The notes beneath the pieces were generated by a model. That model did not search any database and was not told the DNA's origin. It was given only the letters and a program-made list of their open reading frames with translations. This document shows, in pieces, positions 17,668 to 25,717 of a DNA stretch of 64,000 bases. The position numbers were made by a program, and so were the translations under genes. Origin of the DNA: Lichenicoccus roseus (GTDB taxonomy: Bacteria; Pseudomonadota; Alphaproteobacteria; Acetobacterales; Acetobacteraceae); contig NZ_VCDI01000001.1 in the NCBI RefSeq assembly GCF_005844085.1, forward strand, positions 1 through 64,000, given 5' to 3'. How positions within the stretch are numbered: the stretch's first letter is position 1; each line of letters opens with the position of its first letter.

Positions 17668-19017
17668 TCAGGACTCCAGTTCGGACAGCAGGCCGCGATC
17701 GACGGTGAGACGCGCGGGCTCCGGCGGCCGCTCGCCGGGCACCGTCAGCGCGCCCCCGGTGGCGGCTGCCGTGGCGGTGCCGGTCGCTGCCTGGGCCGTC
17801 GCCAGCGCCGCCCGGTACTGCTCGGCGTTGCTGCGTACGGCGGCGGTGATGGCGTCGCGCAAGGCACGGTCACGTGCCTCGACCTGGTCGAGCAGCGCCT
17901 TCGCCGGCAGAGCCGCATCGATGCGGCTGCGCGACGCCAGTTCGGTCTCGCGCAGTTCCTTGGCGGTGCGGCTCTCGATCTGCAGGATGCGGGCATCGGC
18001 GGGCTTGCGCAGCCGGTGGTAGCGACGCCAGGCGACGCGCCGCTGGCCGGTCGCGTCCATGTAGTCGGGATCGCTGTCGTGCGAGACATAGGCGAGGAAG
18101 ATGCCGACCAGCCACGCCGCCAGGTTGGCCAGCAGCGACAGCAGCACGTCGATGCCGGGATCGCTCTGTACCGCGACGTCGCTGCCCAGGATGTTCGGGC
18201 CGCCCTGCTCGCGGATGACGTGCAGCGCCGCCATGTAGCGCGAGCCGCCGGCCGCCCCGAGCACGACCACCAGCGCCAGGGTGGAGAGCCCGAGGAAGCG
18301 CCAGTCCGCGATCCGCCTGGTGCGCTCGGCATGGTGGCCGAAGCGGTGCGTCCACTGCTTGAGGATGGCGCCGTGGCCGTGCGAGGCGAAGGCCAGCAGG
18401 CAGGCCAGGATCAGGGTGGTGCCGGCGGCGATCGCCGGAACGCCGAAGAACAGGAAGAAGGTGGTGTAGTTGATCAGCCACTCGGTCAGCCCGACGCAGA
18501 ACAACGCCAGCAGATAGACCGGCTGGCGGGCGATCATCACCGCGCCACGGTTGCCGTTGGCGTCGCTGTAGCGGCGGAACCGGGCGTCGGCCTCCTCGAA
18601 GCGGGTGCGGCGCTCGCGGTAGCGATGGTTCTGCTCCATCTCGCGCTCGACCTGCGCCATGTCCTCGTCGCGCCGGCGGCCCAGGTCGGCAAGCTCCTGC
18701 TGCAGCCGCGACGCGCCGTCCAGGGCGTCGCGATGCGGCCCGAGCCTGGCGTCGAAACCCGCGCGCACCTGCTTCCACTCAGACAGCAGCGCCCGCGCCG
18801 GCTCCAGCACGGCGCCGCGCATGCCGGGGGTGAAACCACGCGCATCGGCCTGCACCGGCGAGCCTCCTTGGCGGACCTCTCGCTGCGCCGCCTCGGCAAG
18901 CAGCGCCGGCGGCACCAGCAGGCGCCCGGCCCGGTCGGGCCCGAACGCCATCGCCTCTTGGAAGGCAGCCTGCAGCGGGTCCGGATGGCCGGGCTTGCCG
19001 GGAAAGCCGATCGCCAT
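17668..19017 (-). CDS. Four-helix membrane protein with long coiled coils (DUF4407-like architecture)
   Basis: 449 residues. The N-terminal third is soluble and charged, with a coiled coil at about residues 75-155 (RLQQELADLGRRRDEDMAQV and following). Two close membrane helices (~165-215: LLALFCVGLTEWLINYTTFF, then GTTLILACLLAF) are followed by two more (LGLSTLALVVVLGAAGG and LLSLLANLAAWLVGIFLAYV). The C-terminal ~130 residues are a second coiled coil ending in a Pro/Thr-rich tail. The layout recalls DUF4407-type membrane proteins; the family assignment is tentative. It lies between an OmpA-like lipoprotein gene (19 nt upstream) and a secreted-protein gene (1 nt downstream), suggesting a three-component envelope structure spanning inner membrane to outer membrane. 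Confidence 0.8.
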   Translation of the reverse strand: MAIGFPGKPGHPDPLQAAFQEAMAFGPDRAGRLLVPPALLAEAAQREVRQGGSPVQADARGFTPGMRGAVLEPARALLSEWKQVRAGFDARLGPHRDALDGASRLQQELADLGRRRDEDMAQVEREMEQNHRYRERRTRFEEADARFRRYSDANGNRGAVMIARQPVYLLALFCVGLTEWLINYTTFFLFFGVPAIAAGTTLILACLLAFASHGHGAILKQWTHRFGHHAERTRRIADWRFLGLSTLALVVVLGAAGGSRYMAALHVIREQGGPNILGSDVAVQSDPGIDVLLSLLANLAAWLVGIFLAYVSHDSDPDYMDATGQRRVAWRRYHRLRKPADARILQIESRTAKELRETELASRSRIDAALPAKALLDQVEARDRALRDAITAAVRSNAEQYRAALATAQAATGTATAAATGGALTVPGERPPEPARLTVDRGLLSELES

Positions 19018-19036
19018 GCTCAGTCTCCGGATCGGT

Positions 19037-19735
19037 TCAGTAGGAGACCGGCGCGCCGAGCGGAGCCCGGCTGACGCCGTCGGGAACGCGTGGCTGCACC
19101 CGCACCACTTGCAGGCGGTTTGGATGCAGGCCGAGCGGCGACGGATGACGCGCCGCCAGCACGCCGTCGATGGCATGACGGCTCGCCCCGATCAGCACCT
19201 CGACGCGCCGGTTGCGGGCGCGGGCGTCGGCATCGTCCTGGCCGCCCGGCAACGGCTCGCGCAGCCCGACGCCGATCGCCTGCAGCCCGGAGGCCGGCAG
19301 CCCGGCGGCCACCAGTTCGCGGACGATCTCGCGGGAGCGGCGCCGCGACAGCGCGAGGTTGTAGGCATCGCTGCCGACATCGTCGGTGTGGCCGACAACG
19401 GCGATCTGCCTGGCGTTCGGGCCGGCAGCGCGGAGGCGGGAAGCCAGCGCGGCGAGCACCGGAGCGGCATCCGGACGCGGATGGTCGCGGTTGGTATCGA
19501 AGAACACGCGGGAGTCGTAGGTCAGGCTGGTGACCCGCGTGGTGCCGCCTCCGGCCGCCGGCACGGTCAGCTCTGCCACGACCGGCTCGAACGGCTGGCC
19601 GGGCGCGGCAGCGGCTGCAGCGGCCGGTGCAGGACGTCCGGCCTGCGCCACCGGCGTGGATGGACCGGGCGAATTGCAGCCGACGCAGCACGCGCACAGC
19701 AGGACAGGGAGAAGGATGCGCGCGGCACGGCTCAT
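19037..19735 (-). CDS. OmpA-family peptidoglycan-binding lipoprotein
   Basis: 232 residues. The signal peptide carries a lipobox (LLPVLLCACCVGC, then NSPG), so the protein is lipid-anchored. After an Ala/Pro-rich linker the C-terminal domain is OmpA-like (VFFDTNRDHPRPDAAPVLAA, then IAVVGHTDDVGSDAYNLALS, SRRRSREIVRELV, and ARARNRRVEVLI), with the Asp and Arg positions that bind meso-diaminopimelate (GHTDD and NRRVE). The start is the ATG at 19735, the only one giving a signal peptide. It is the first gene of a three-gene unit, with a strong promoter match at 19793-19821. Confidence 0.88.
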   Translation of the reverse strand: MSRAARILLPVLLCACCVGCNSPGPSTPVAQAGRPAPAAAAAAAPGQPFEPVVAELTVPAAGGGTTRVTSLTYDSRVFFDTNRDHPRPDAAPVLAALASRLRAAGPNARQIAVVGHTDDVGSDAYNLALSRRRSREIVRELVAAGLPASGLQAIGVGLREPLPGGQDDADARARNRRVEVLIGASRHAIDGVLAARHPSPLGLHPNRLQVVRVQPRVPDGVSRAPLGAPVSY

Positions 19736-19792
19736 GCCCCGAATATGCGGATCGAGCCCAAAGACTCCAAGCGTCGCGAAGGGTTCGTTTCG

Positions 19793-19821
19793 ATAATAGA
19801 ACGTACCTGTGTCAGCTGCAA
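19793..19821 (-). promoter_or_regulatory. Sigma70-like promoter of the OmpA/coiled-coil/exported-protein operon
   Basis: Read leftward, TTGCAG (19816-19821) and TATTAT (19793-19798) are separated by exactly 17 nt, about 58 nt before the OmpA-lipoprotein start codon. In DNA this GC-rich the match is unlikely to be accidental. It would start a leader of roughly 50 nt. Confidence 0.5.
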
Positions 19822-19836
19822 GCAGCGTCAGAGCGC

Positions 19837-20463
19837 TCAGCTCGCCAGCGAGGCGGCGATATTGACGCCGAGCGCAATGATCGCGGTGTTGAACAGGTAG
19901 GCCACGAGCGAGTGCGCCAGCACCAGCTTGCGAATGCCGGCGCTCTGCGTGGTGACGTCGCTGACCTGGCTCGCCACCGCCATGCAGAAGGAGAAATAGA
20001 GGAATTCCGGATAATCCGGGCGGTCGTTGCCTGGGAACAGCAGCCCCTTCGCGTCCCGCCAGAACTCGTGCGCGTAGTGGGTCGCGAAGATCGTGTGGAT
20101 GAAGAACCACGACAGCAGCACGGTACCGCCGGCCAATGCCTCGCTGTACGGCGCATGCGGCTTGCCATGCGACTGCGCCAATTCGACGACGATGGCACCG
20201 AGGGAGGCCACCGCCGCCACGATGGTGCCCAGCAGCACACCCCAGTTGCCCTCGTCGAGGAGGTCCGCGATGCGTGCCAGCCCCTCGGTGGTGGAGCGTC
20301 GTACCACCACCACGAAGGCGACCCCGTAGGCCAGCACCCCGAGGTTCCAGCCGATCAGGCCCGATGTGATCGGCCGCAGGTGGGGTGCCGCGAGTGCGGC
20401 CGCCAGCAGGCCGACCGCAAGGCCGATCAGCAGCGCGGGACGGTAGCGAAGATGGCGCAGCAT
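19837..20463 (-). CDS. DUF1345 membrane protein
   Basis: 208 residues with five predicted membrane helices (for example LLIGLAVGLLAAALAA, LGVLAYGVAFVVVV, VLLGTIVAAVASLGAIVVEL). The family-typical segments WFFIHTIFATHYAHEFW and YPEFLYFSFCMAVASQVSDV are present, which identify DUF1345. The biochemical role of this family is unknown; the conserved His and Tyr residues in the third and fourth helices suggest a channel or a ligand site. It stands alone on the leftward strand between the OmpA operon and the BLUF gene; 121 nt separate it from the BLUF stop. Confidence 0.9.
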   Translation of the reverse strand: MLRHLRYRPALLIGLAVGLLAAALAAPHLRPITSGLIGWNLGVLAYGVAFVVVVRRSTTEGLARIADLLDEGNWGVLLGTIVAAVASLGAIVVELAQSHGKPHAPYSEALAGGTVLLSWFFIHTIFATHYAHEFWRDAKGLLFPGNDRPDYPEFLYFSFCMAVASQVSDVTTQSAGIRKLVLAHSLVAYLFNTAIIALGVNIAASLAS

Positions 20464-20584
20464 GAGCCGGATCCGGAGCCTTCTGACCTGGGAAGCCGGA
20501 GCAATAGAGGCTTCGCGCCGGGGGCGGTAGCTGCCAGGGCATGATCCGATCGATGATGCGCTGCCTGTCTCGTGGTAAAGCTGC

Positions 20585-21040
20585 TCAGGCCGATTGCCGG
20601 GCCGGCGCCTCCTCTTCCTCGAGCGTCAGGGTGTGCAGGATCTCGAACAGGTCGTTGGCGGTCAGCGTCACGGGGTCGAACCCGGTGCTGCCGGCGATGC
20701 CTCCATAGCGGGCGGCGCCGGCCGTGGACCGGCCGACATAGGCCATGGACCAGTTGTCGAAGGCACGCGCCGTGACCGGCTCGCAGGCCAGCAGCAGGAC
20801 GTCGCCATGGTTCGGGTCCTGCTGGATCCGCTCGAAGGTCTGCTCGACCGCCACCGTCGGGCCTTCGAGCACCTGGGCAAAGCAGCCGTCGTTGAACATC
20901 AGCGCACCGGTCACCCCGACCCGCTCGTTGTTGCGCCGGCTCACCTCCAGGATGTGTGCGATGATCACGTCGATCTGTTCCGGCGGACCGGCGATCCGGT
21001 TCCGGCTGTAATACACCAGGCGATGCAGGACGTCGTTCAA
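20585..21040 (-). CDS. BLUF-domain blue-light sensor
   Basis: 151 residues. A complete BLUF domain (residues ~5-97) binds FAD and switches its hydrogen bonds on blue light. The key Tyr (Tyr10 in HRLVYYSRN), the Asn pair 37-38 (SRRNNERVG) and Gln56 (GCFAQVLEGP) are all present, so it should be photoactive. A C-terminal tail of about 50 residues ends in an acidic stretch (TLEEEEAP) and has no output domain. Translation starts at TTG, which shares the sequence TTGA with the stop codon of the GGDEF-EAL gene in front of it. The coupling suggests that this sensor acts on that cyclic-di-GMP enzyme in trans. Confidence 0.93.
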   Translation of the reverse strand: MNDVLHRLVYYSRNRIAGPPEQIDVIIAHILEVSRRNNERVGVTGALMFNDGCFAQVLEGPTVAVEQTFERIQQDPNHGDVLLLACEPVTARAFDNWSMAYVGRSTAGAARYGGIAGSTGFDPVTLTANDLFEILHTLTLEEEEAPARQSA

Positions 21041-22713
21041 GCTGCGAACTCCTTTTGCGACGCAAGGTGCAAGGCTGGCGAGTCGTCGGGACCTGCCGGT
21101 TCGAGCAGGATGCCGGCCGCCGCCGCGGCGCTCATCGGCCTGCCGGTCAGGTAGCCCTGCACCTCGCTGCAGCCCTCCGCGCGCATGCGGGCCAGCTGCT
21201 GGTGGGTCTCGATGCCCTCCGCGGTGGTGCGCATGCCGAGGCTGGCGCCAAGTGCCGCCACCGCCCGCACGATGGCGACGGCGTGCGCATCCTCGGAACC
21301 ACTGACGAAGGACTGGTCGATCTTGATCTTGTCGAACGGGAACCGCCGCAGGTAGCTCAGCGAGGAATAGCCGGTGCCGAAATCGTCCATCGAGATGCGC
21401 ACCCCGAGCGCCTTGAGCGCGTGCAGGATCTCCAGGGTGCGATCGGTGTCGTTCAGGAGCACGCCCTCGGTGATCTCGAGTTCCAGCCGGGACGGCTTCA
21501 GGCCGGTGGCGTCCAGTACCGATCTGACCGTCGCCAGCAGCGAGGCGTCGCTGCGGAACTGCATGGCGGAGACGTTCACCGCGATCGAGACCTCACGTGG
21601 CCAGCCGGCAGCCTCGCGGCACGCGGTGCGCAGCGTCCACTCGCCGATCGAGGTGATGAGGCCGATCTCCTCGGCAAGCGGCACGAACTCCCCGGGGGAG
21701 ACCAGGCCGCGAACGGGATGGTTCCAGCGCAGCAGCGCCTCGAAGCCCACCAGCGTGTTGTGCTCGAGATCGAACTGCGGCTGGTAGACCATCTCGAACT
21801 GCTTCAGCGCGACCGCGCGGCGCAGATCGAGCTCCAGGGTGCGTCTCGCCTCCATCGCCTCGTTCATGCCGGCGCTGAAGAAGCGGTAGCGGCCGCGGCC
21901 GCCGCTCTTGGCGCGGTAGAGCGCGAGATCCGCGTGCCGGAGCAGTTTTTCCGCCTCCTCGCCGTCTTCGGGGATCAGCGCGATGCCGATGCTGACGCCG
22001 ATATTGGCCATGTGGCCGGCGACCACATAGGAGCGCCCGATCAGGTCGACGAGCCGCGCCGCCAGCGCCTCGACCGCCGCCGGCTGCGGCCGTTCGGGCA
22101 GCAGGACGGCGAACTCGTCGCCGCCGAGGCGCGCCAGCACGTCGCCCTGTCGCACCGCACTGCGAAGACGCTCCGTCACCTTGACCAGGAGCGCGTCGCC
22201 GACCGGATGGCCGAGCGTGTCGTTCACCGCCTTGAAGCGATCCAGGTCCAGCACAAGGAGTGCCGCGCTGCCGGGGTCCCGACGGTGCACCGACAGCAGC
22301 GCCTCGATCCGCTCGCTCATCTCGAGGCGATTTGCGAGGCCGGTGAGAGGGTCGCGCGACGCCCGCTGGGTCTCGTGCACGTAGCGCGTCACGTCGATCA
22401 GCGTTATCGCCTGGCCGCCGCACGACGCGGGCCTGCTGCGCGCCTCCAGGACGCGGCCGTCGAGCAGGCGAATGCGCGCGCCGTCAGCCTCGACAGCCTC
22501 CGCCAGCGACTCCGGATCGGCAACGCCAGCGAGGCTGAACAGCGTGCGCAGCCTCAGCCCTACCGGGTCGACGGGCGAGAAGAAGCCAGCCGCGCACGGG
22601 TTGGCGAGGACGATCGCGCCGCCCGGATCGACGGCGATCACGCCGGCCGCAAGATCGGCCAGAGCCCTTGCGACGGGATCGGCGCCGCCGTCCGAGAAGT
22701 TGTCTTTGTCCAT
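21037..22713 (-). CDS. PAS-GGDEF-EAL cyclic-di-GMP turnover protein
   Basis: 558 residues without membrane segments. A PAS-like sensor (residues ~12-110, including a LDGRVLEARSRP core) is followed by GGDEF (RDPLTGLANRLEMSER, then intact GGDEF at 197-201, with the product-inhibition RxxD at 188-191) and EAL (EALLRW at 325, ELEITEGVLL at 411-420, DDFGTGYSSL at 443-452). Both the cyclase and the phosphodiesterase motifs look intact, so either activity is possible; which dominates cannot be told. The gene overlaps the BLUF gene by 4 nt and precedes it in the same leftward unit, so light may bias cyclic-di-GMP levels. Confidence 0.94.
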   Translation of the reverse strand: MDKDNFSDGGADPVARALADLAAGVIAVDPGGAIVLANPCAAGFFSPVDPVGLRLRTLFSLAGVADPESLAEAVEADGARIRLLDGRVLEARSRPASCGGQAITLIDVTRYVHETQRASRDPLTGLANRLEMSERIEALLSVHRRDPGSAALLVLDLDRFKAVNDTLGHPVGDALLVKVTERLRSAVRQGDVLARLGGDEFAVLLPERPQPAAVEALAARLVDLIGRSYVVAGHMANIGVSIGIALIPEDGEEAEKLLRHADLALYRAKSGGRGRYRFFSAGMNEAMEARRTLELDLRRAVALKQFEMVYQPQFDLEHNTLVGFEALLRWNHPVRGLVSPGEFVPLAEEIGLITSIGEWTLRTACREAAGWPREVSIAVNVSAMQFRSDASLLATVRSVLDATGLKPSRLELEITEGVLLNDTDRTLEILHALKALGVRISMDDFGTGYSSLSYLRRFPFDKIKIDQSFVSGSEDAHAVAIVRAVAALGASLGMRTTAEGIETHQQLARMRAEGCSEVQGYLTGRPMSAAAAAGILLEPAGPDDSPALHLASQKEFAA

Positions 22714-22814
22714 CCTGCAGCCTCGCCCCTGATACGGTCAGGGCGTCCAGGTGTCAGCCAATACGCTCAAGTCGTTAACGTAATGTTAGAGCGCGCAGGA
22801 TGGAACCAAAAACG

Positions 22815-23855
22815 TCAGGCCGAGACGGCCTCCGAGGTGGCCGAGCCACGCCACAGATCGATGCCGCTCTCGACCGCGTGGCTGTCGATCTCGCGCAGTT
22901 CCTCGTCGCTGAAGCCGAGCGTGCGCAGGGCGTCGAGGCTGTCGTCGAGCTGCTTGACCGAACGGGCGCCGATCAGCGCCGAGGTGACGCGGCGGTCGCG
23001 CAGAACCCAGGCGATCGCCATCTGCGCCAGGCTCTGGCCACGCCGCTTCGCGATCGCATCCAGCGCCCGCACCCGCGCGAGCAGGTCGTCGCTCAGCAGG
23101 TTCCTGGAGAACGAGCTGCCCTTGGCGGCGCGGGCGTCCTCCGGCACGCCGTTGAGGTACTTGCTGGTGAGCAGTCCCTGGCCGAGCGGCGAGAAGGCGA
23201 TGCAGCCGGCACCGATCTCGTCCAGCGTGGACAGCAGCCCGTCCTCGATCCAGCGGTTCACCATCGAATAGGACGGCTGGTGGATCAGCAGCGGGGTGCC
23301 GAGGCCGCGCAGGATGGCATGCGCCTTGCGCGTCATCTCCGGCGAGTAGGACGAGATGCCGACGTAGAGGGCCTTGCCCTGGCGCACGATGTGGTCGAGC
23401 GCCCCCATGGTCTCCTCGAGCGGCGTGCTGGTGTCGAGCCGGTGCGAATAGAAGATGTCGACATAGTCGAGCCCCATGCGGGCAAGGCTCTCGTCGAGGC
23501 TGCTCACCAGGTACTTGCGCGAGCCGCCGACGCCGTACGGACCGGGCCACATGTCCCAGCCGGCCTTGCTCGAAATCACCAGCTCATTGCGGTGCGACTT
23601 GAGGTCGGTGGCCAGCATGCGGCCGAAATTCTCCTCGGCGGAGCCGTACGGAGGACCGTAGTTGTTGGCGAGGTCGAAATGGGTGACGCCGCGATCGAAG
23701 GCGCGGCGGACCACGGCGCGACCTGTCTCGTAGACGTCGGTGCCGCCGAAATTGTGCCACAGGCCAAGCGAGATCGGCGGAAGGTCGAGCCCGCTGCGCC
23801 CGCAGCGACGGTATCGGGCCTCGGCGTAGCGTTCGGGATTGGCGAGATAGGTCAT
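22815..23855 (-). CDS. Aldo/keto reductase, L-glyceraldehyde-3-phosphate reductase type
   Basis: 346 residues, close to YghZ/Gpr (about 346). The catalytic tetrad is present: Asp in HFDLANNYG, Tyr in NNYGPPYG, Lys in VISSKAGWDM and His in IFYSHRLD, with the YghZ-type insert GPYGVGGSRKYLVSSLDESL. It should reduce aldehydes such as L-glyceraldehyde 3-phosphate or methylglyoxal with NADPH in the cytosol. AGGAGG lies 6 nt before the ATG at 23855. That ATG shares ATGA with the hemD stop, so it is the last gene of a hemC-hemD-reductase unit; a role in haem synthesis is not implied by the family. Confidence 0.92.
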   Translation of the reverse strand: MTYLANPERYAEARYRRCGRSGLDLPPISLGLWHNFGGTDVYETGRAVVRRAFDRGVTHFDLANNYGPPYGSAEENFGRMLATDLKSHRNELVISSKAGWDMWPGPYGVGGSRKYLVSSLDESLARMGLDYVDIFYSHRLDTSTPLEETMGALDHIVRQGKALYVGISSYSPEMTRKAHAILRGLGTPLLIHQPSYSMVNRWIEDGLLSTLDEIGAGCIAFSPLGQGLLTSKYLNGVPEDARAAKGSSFSRNLLSDDLLARVRALDAIAKRRGQSLAQMAIAWVLRDRRVTSALIGARSVKQLDDSLDALRTLGFSDEELREIDSHAVESGIDLWRGSATSEAVSA

Positions 23856-24583
23856 GACTGCCTCCTGGCTGTTGGACCGGTCCGCCGAAGGAGTGCCACC
23901 ACCGCATCGGCGTCCGGACGATCGGCAACCTGTATGCCCCGCCATGGTAGCGCTCCCAAGACCCCGGCGGCGCCCTGGCCTATCACCATTGCGTCGACGG
24001 TGGCCAGGACCGGCAGCAGGGCGGCCGGATACCGGCGTACGAAGCTGTCGGCGGTTTCGGCGGACAGGAACAGGCAGGCCGTGACCGCGCCGGCCGCAAG
24101 CGCCGCTCGTGCCTCCGCCGCGAGCGCCGGCGCCGGCCTTGCCGCATACACCACCCGCCGGTGCACGGTGAGGCCATCCTGGCGCAGCCGCGCGGCGAGG
24201 GCGTCACCCTGCCGGGCGCCACTGGCCAGCAGGATGGCGGCGCCCGGCGGCAGGCTCGCCCTCACCAGCGCCGCCAGCGTTGCGGCGTCGCCTTGTGCGC
24301 TGTCCACGCTGGTGAAGCCGGCATCGCGGGCGCGCCGCGCGGTGCGATCGCCGACGGCGAGCAACCGTGTCGCAAGCCAGGCCGGCTCGGTCCGGGCGGC
24401 GCCGGCCAGCGCGTCGACCGCTTGGCCGCTGGTCAGCACGATGGCGTCCAGGCGTCGGGGCGACGGCAGGCGGGGTCGGCGCATCACGATGCGGAGCATC
24501 GGGCAGGCGACCGGGCGGTAGCCGAGGCCGGCAACCGCCTGCATGGTCTCGCGCAGGCCGGGCTCGGGGCGGGTGACCAGCAC
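23852..24583 (-). CDS. hemD: Uroporphyrinogen-III synthase
   Basis: 243 residues from a GTG at 24583 (the frame is open to 24682 but the extra residues overlap hemC and are unlike the family). HemD closes and isomerises hydroxymethylbilane to uroporphyrinogen III in tetrapyrrole synthesis. The protein is very variable in sequence; recognition rests on the opening VLVTRPEPGLRET, the DAIVLTSGQAVDAL segment, LLAVGDRTARRARDAGF, and the second-half FLSAETADSFVRR and MVIGQGAAGVL. It follows hemC by 25 nt and overlaps the aldo/keto reductase start by ATGA. The GTG start has only a weak ribosome-binding sequence. Confidence 0.85.
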   Translation of the reverse strand: MLVTRPEPGLRETMQAVAGLGYRPVACPMLRIVMRRPRLPSPRRLDAIVLTSGQAVDALAGAARTEPAWLATRLLAVGDRTARRARDAGFTSVDSAQGDAATLAALVRASLPPGAAILLASGARQGDALAARLRQDGLTVHRRVVYAARPAPALAAEARAALAAGAVTACLFLSAETADSFVRRYPAALLPVLATVDAMVIGQGAAGVLGALPWRGIQVADRPDADAVVALLRRTGPTARRQS

Positions 24584-24608
24584 CGCACCACCGCAAGCTG
24601 CGGCCGGG

Positions 24609-25673
24609 TTATTCGGCAAAGATGTCGGGCGGGCTGTCGAGGCGCAGGCTGTGGCCGAGTTCGCGGCCGAGCCGCTCGGCATCCGCCGGCGCGCCGCTGA
24701 TCGCGCGCTTCAGCAGGAACGAGCCGTCCGCGCGTGCCACCAGGCCGGTCAGATGCAGCTCCGGCGTGCCGCCGGCCACCACCGGGATCAGCCTGGCATA
24801 GCCACCGATCGGGGTGCGGCAGGAGCCGTCGAGCTCGGCAAGCAGGGCGCGCTCGGCGGTGGCGACCGCCCTCGCCTCGTAATCCTCGATCGCCGACAGC
24901 AGCTCGCGCAGCTCGGTATCATCTTCACGAACCGTCACGCCGACGATGCCCTGGCCGGCGGATGGCACCATCACCTCGGGATCGAGAACGAGGTCGGCAC
25001 GATCCTCCATGCCGAGGCGCCTGAGGCCGGCGAGCGCCAGCAGGCTGGCATCGCAGCGGCGCGAGGCCAGCTTGTCGAGCCGGCTCTGCACGTTGCCGCG
25101 CAGCATGGTGATGCGAAGATCCGGCCGCGCATGCAGCAGCTGCGACTGCCGGCGCACCGACGAGGTGCCGATCAGCGCGCCCTGCGGCAGGCTGCTGAAC
25201 GGGTCGGTGGAATCCGGCAGCACGCAGTCCTGGCCCAGGATCAGCACGTCGCGGGCATCCTCGCGGCGCAGCGTGCAGGCCAGCACCAGGCCGGGCGGCA
25301 GCGTGGTCTCCAGGTCCTTCAGGCTGTGCACCGCGAAATCGATGCGGCCGTCCAGCAGCGCCTCGTGGATCTCCTTGGCGAACAGGCCCTTGCCGCCGAT
25401 CTCGGCCAGCAGCCGGTCCTGCACGCGGTCGCCGGTGGTGCTGATCGGGTGTTCCTGGAAGGCGCCCATGTCGCGCAGCACCGGACAGAACCGGGTGAGC
25501 ATGGTCAGGAAGGCACGCGTCTGCACCATCGCCAGCGGCGAGCCGCGGGTGCCGACGCGCAACGGAAGCAGGCGCCGGTGCGAGGCGGCCGCCGGCGCCT
25601 GGATGGACAGGCCGCGCGCGGCGGCGGCGGCGGCGGCCTTCTGGAGCGCCGATGAAGGCTGTGCGGGACCCAT
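24609..25673 (-). CDS. hemC: Porphobilinogen deaminase (hydroxymethylbilane synthase)
   Basis: 354 residues. It joins four porphobilinogens to hydroxymethylbilane. Visible family motifs are LRVGTRGSPLAMVQT, GKGLFAKEIHEALLDGRIDF, AVHSLKDLE with the catalytic Asp, IGTSSVRRQSQLL, and LDGSCRTPIGGYA with the Cys that holds the dipyrromethane cofactor. The start is probably the ATG at 25673, which has AGGA seven bases upstream; the in-frame ATG at 25679 is only one base from it. An Ala-rich N-terminal stretch of about 30 residues precedes the core. It is divergent from tsaD across about 45 nt. Confidence 0.95.
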   Translation of the reverse strand: MGPAQPSSALQKAAAAAAARGLSIQAPAAASHRRLLPLRVGTRGSPLAMVQTRAFLTMLTRFCPVLRDMGAFQEHPISTTGDRVQDRLLAEIGGKGLFAKEIHEALLDGRIDFAVHSLKDLETTLPPGLVLACTLRREDARDVLILGQDCVLPDSTDPFSSLPQGALIGTSSVRRQSQLLHARPDLRITMLRGNVQSRLDKLASRRCDASLLALAGLRRLGMEDRADLVLDPEVMVPSAGQGIVGVTVREDDTELRELLSAIEDYEARAVATAERALLAELDGSCRTPIGGYARLIPVVAGGTPELHLTGLVARADGSFLLKRAISGAPADAERLGRELGHSLRLDSPPDIFAE

Positions 25674-25717
25674 TTGCATGTCCTATTACCGGCCCGAGGT
25701 TAAAGAAAGACTGACCG

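Noticed and set aside
17668-19735. Membrane and OmpA-like proteins as a Zorya ZorA/ZorB pair
   Set aside because: ZorA resembles MotA and ZorB has a membrane helix with the OmpA domain; here the OmpA protein is a lipoprotein, the membrane protein has no MotA pattern, and no ZorC/D/E genes follow.
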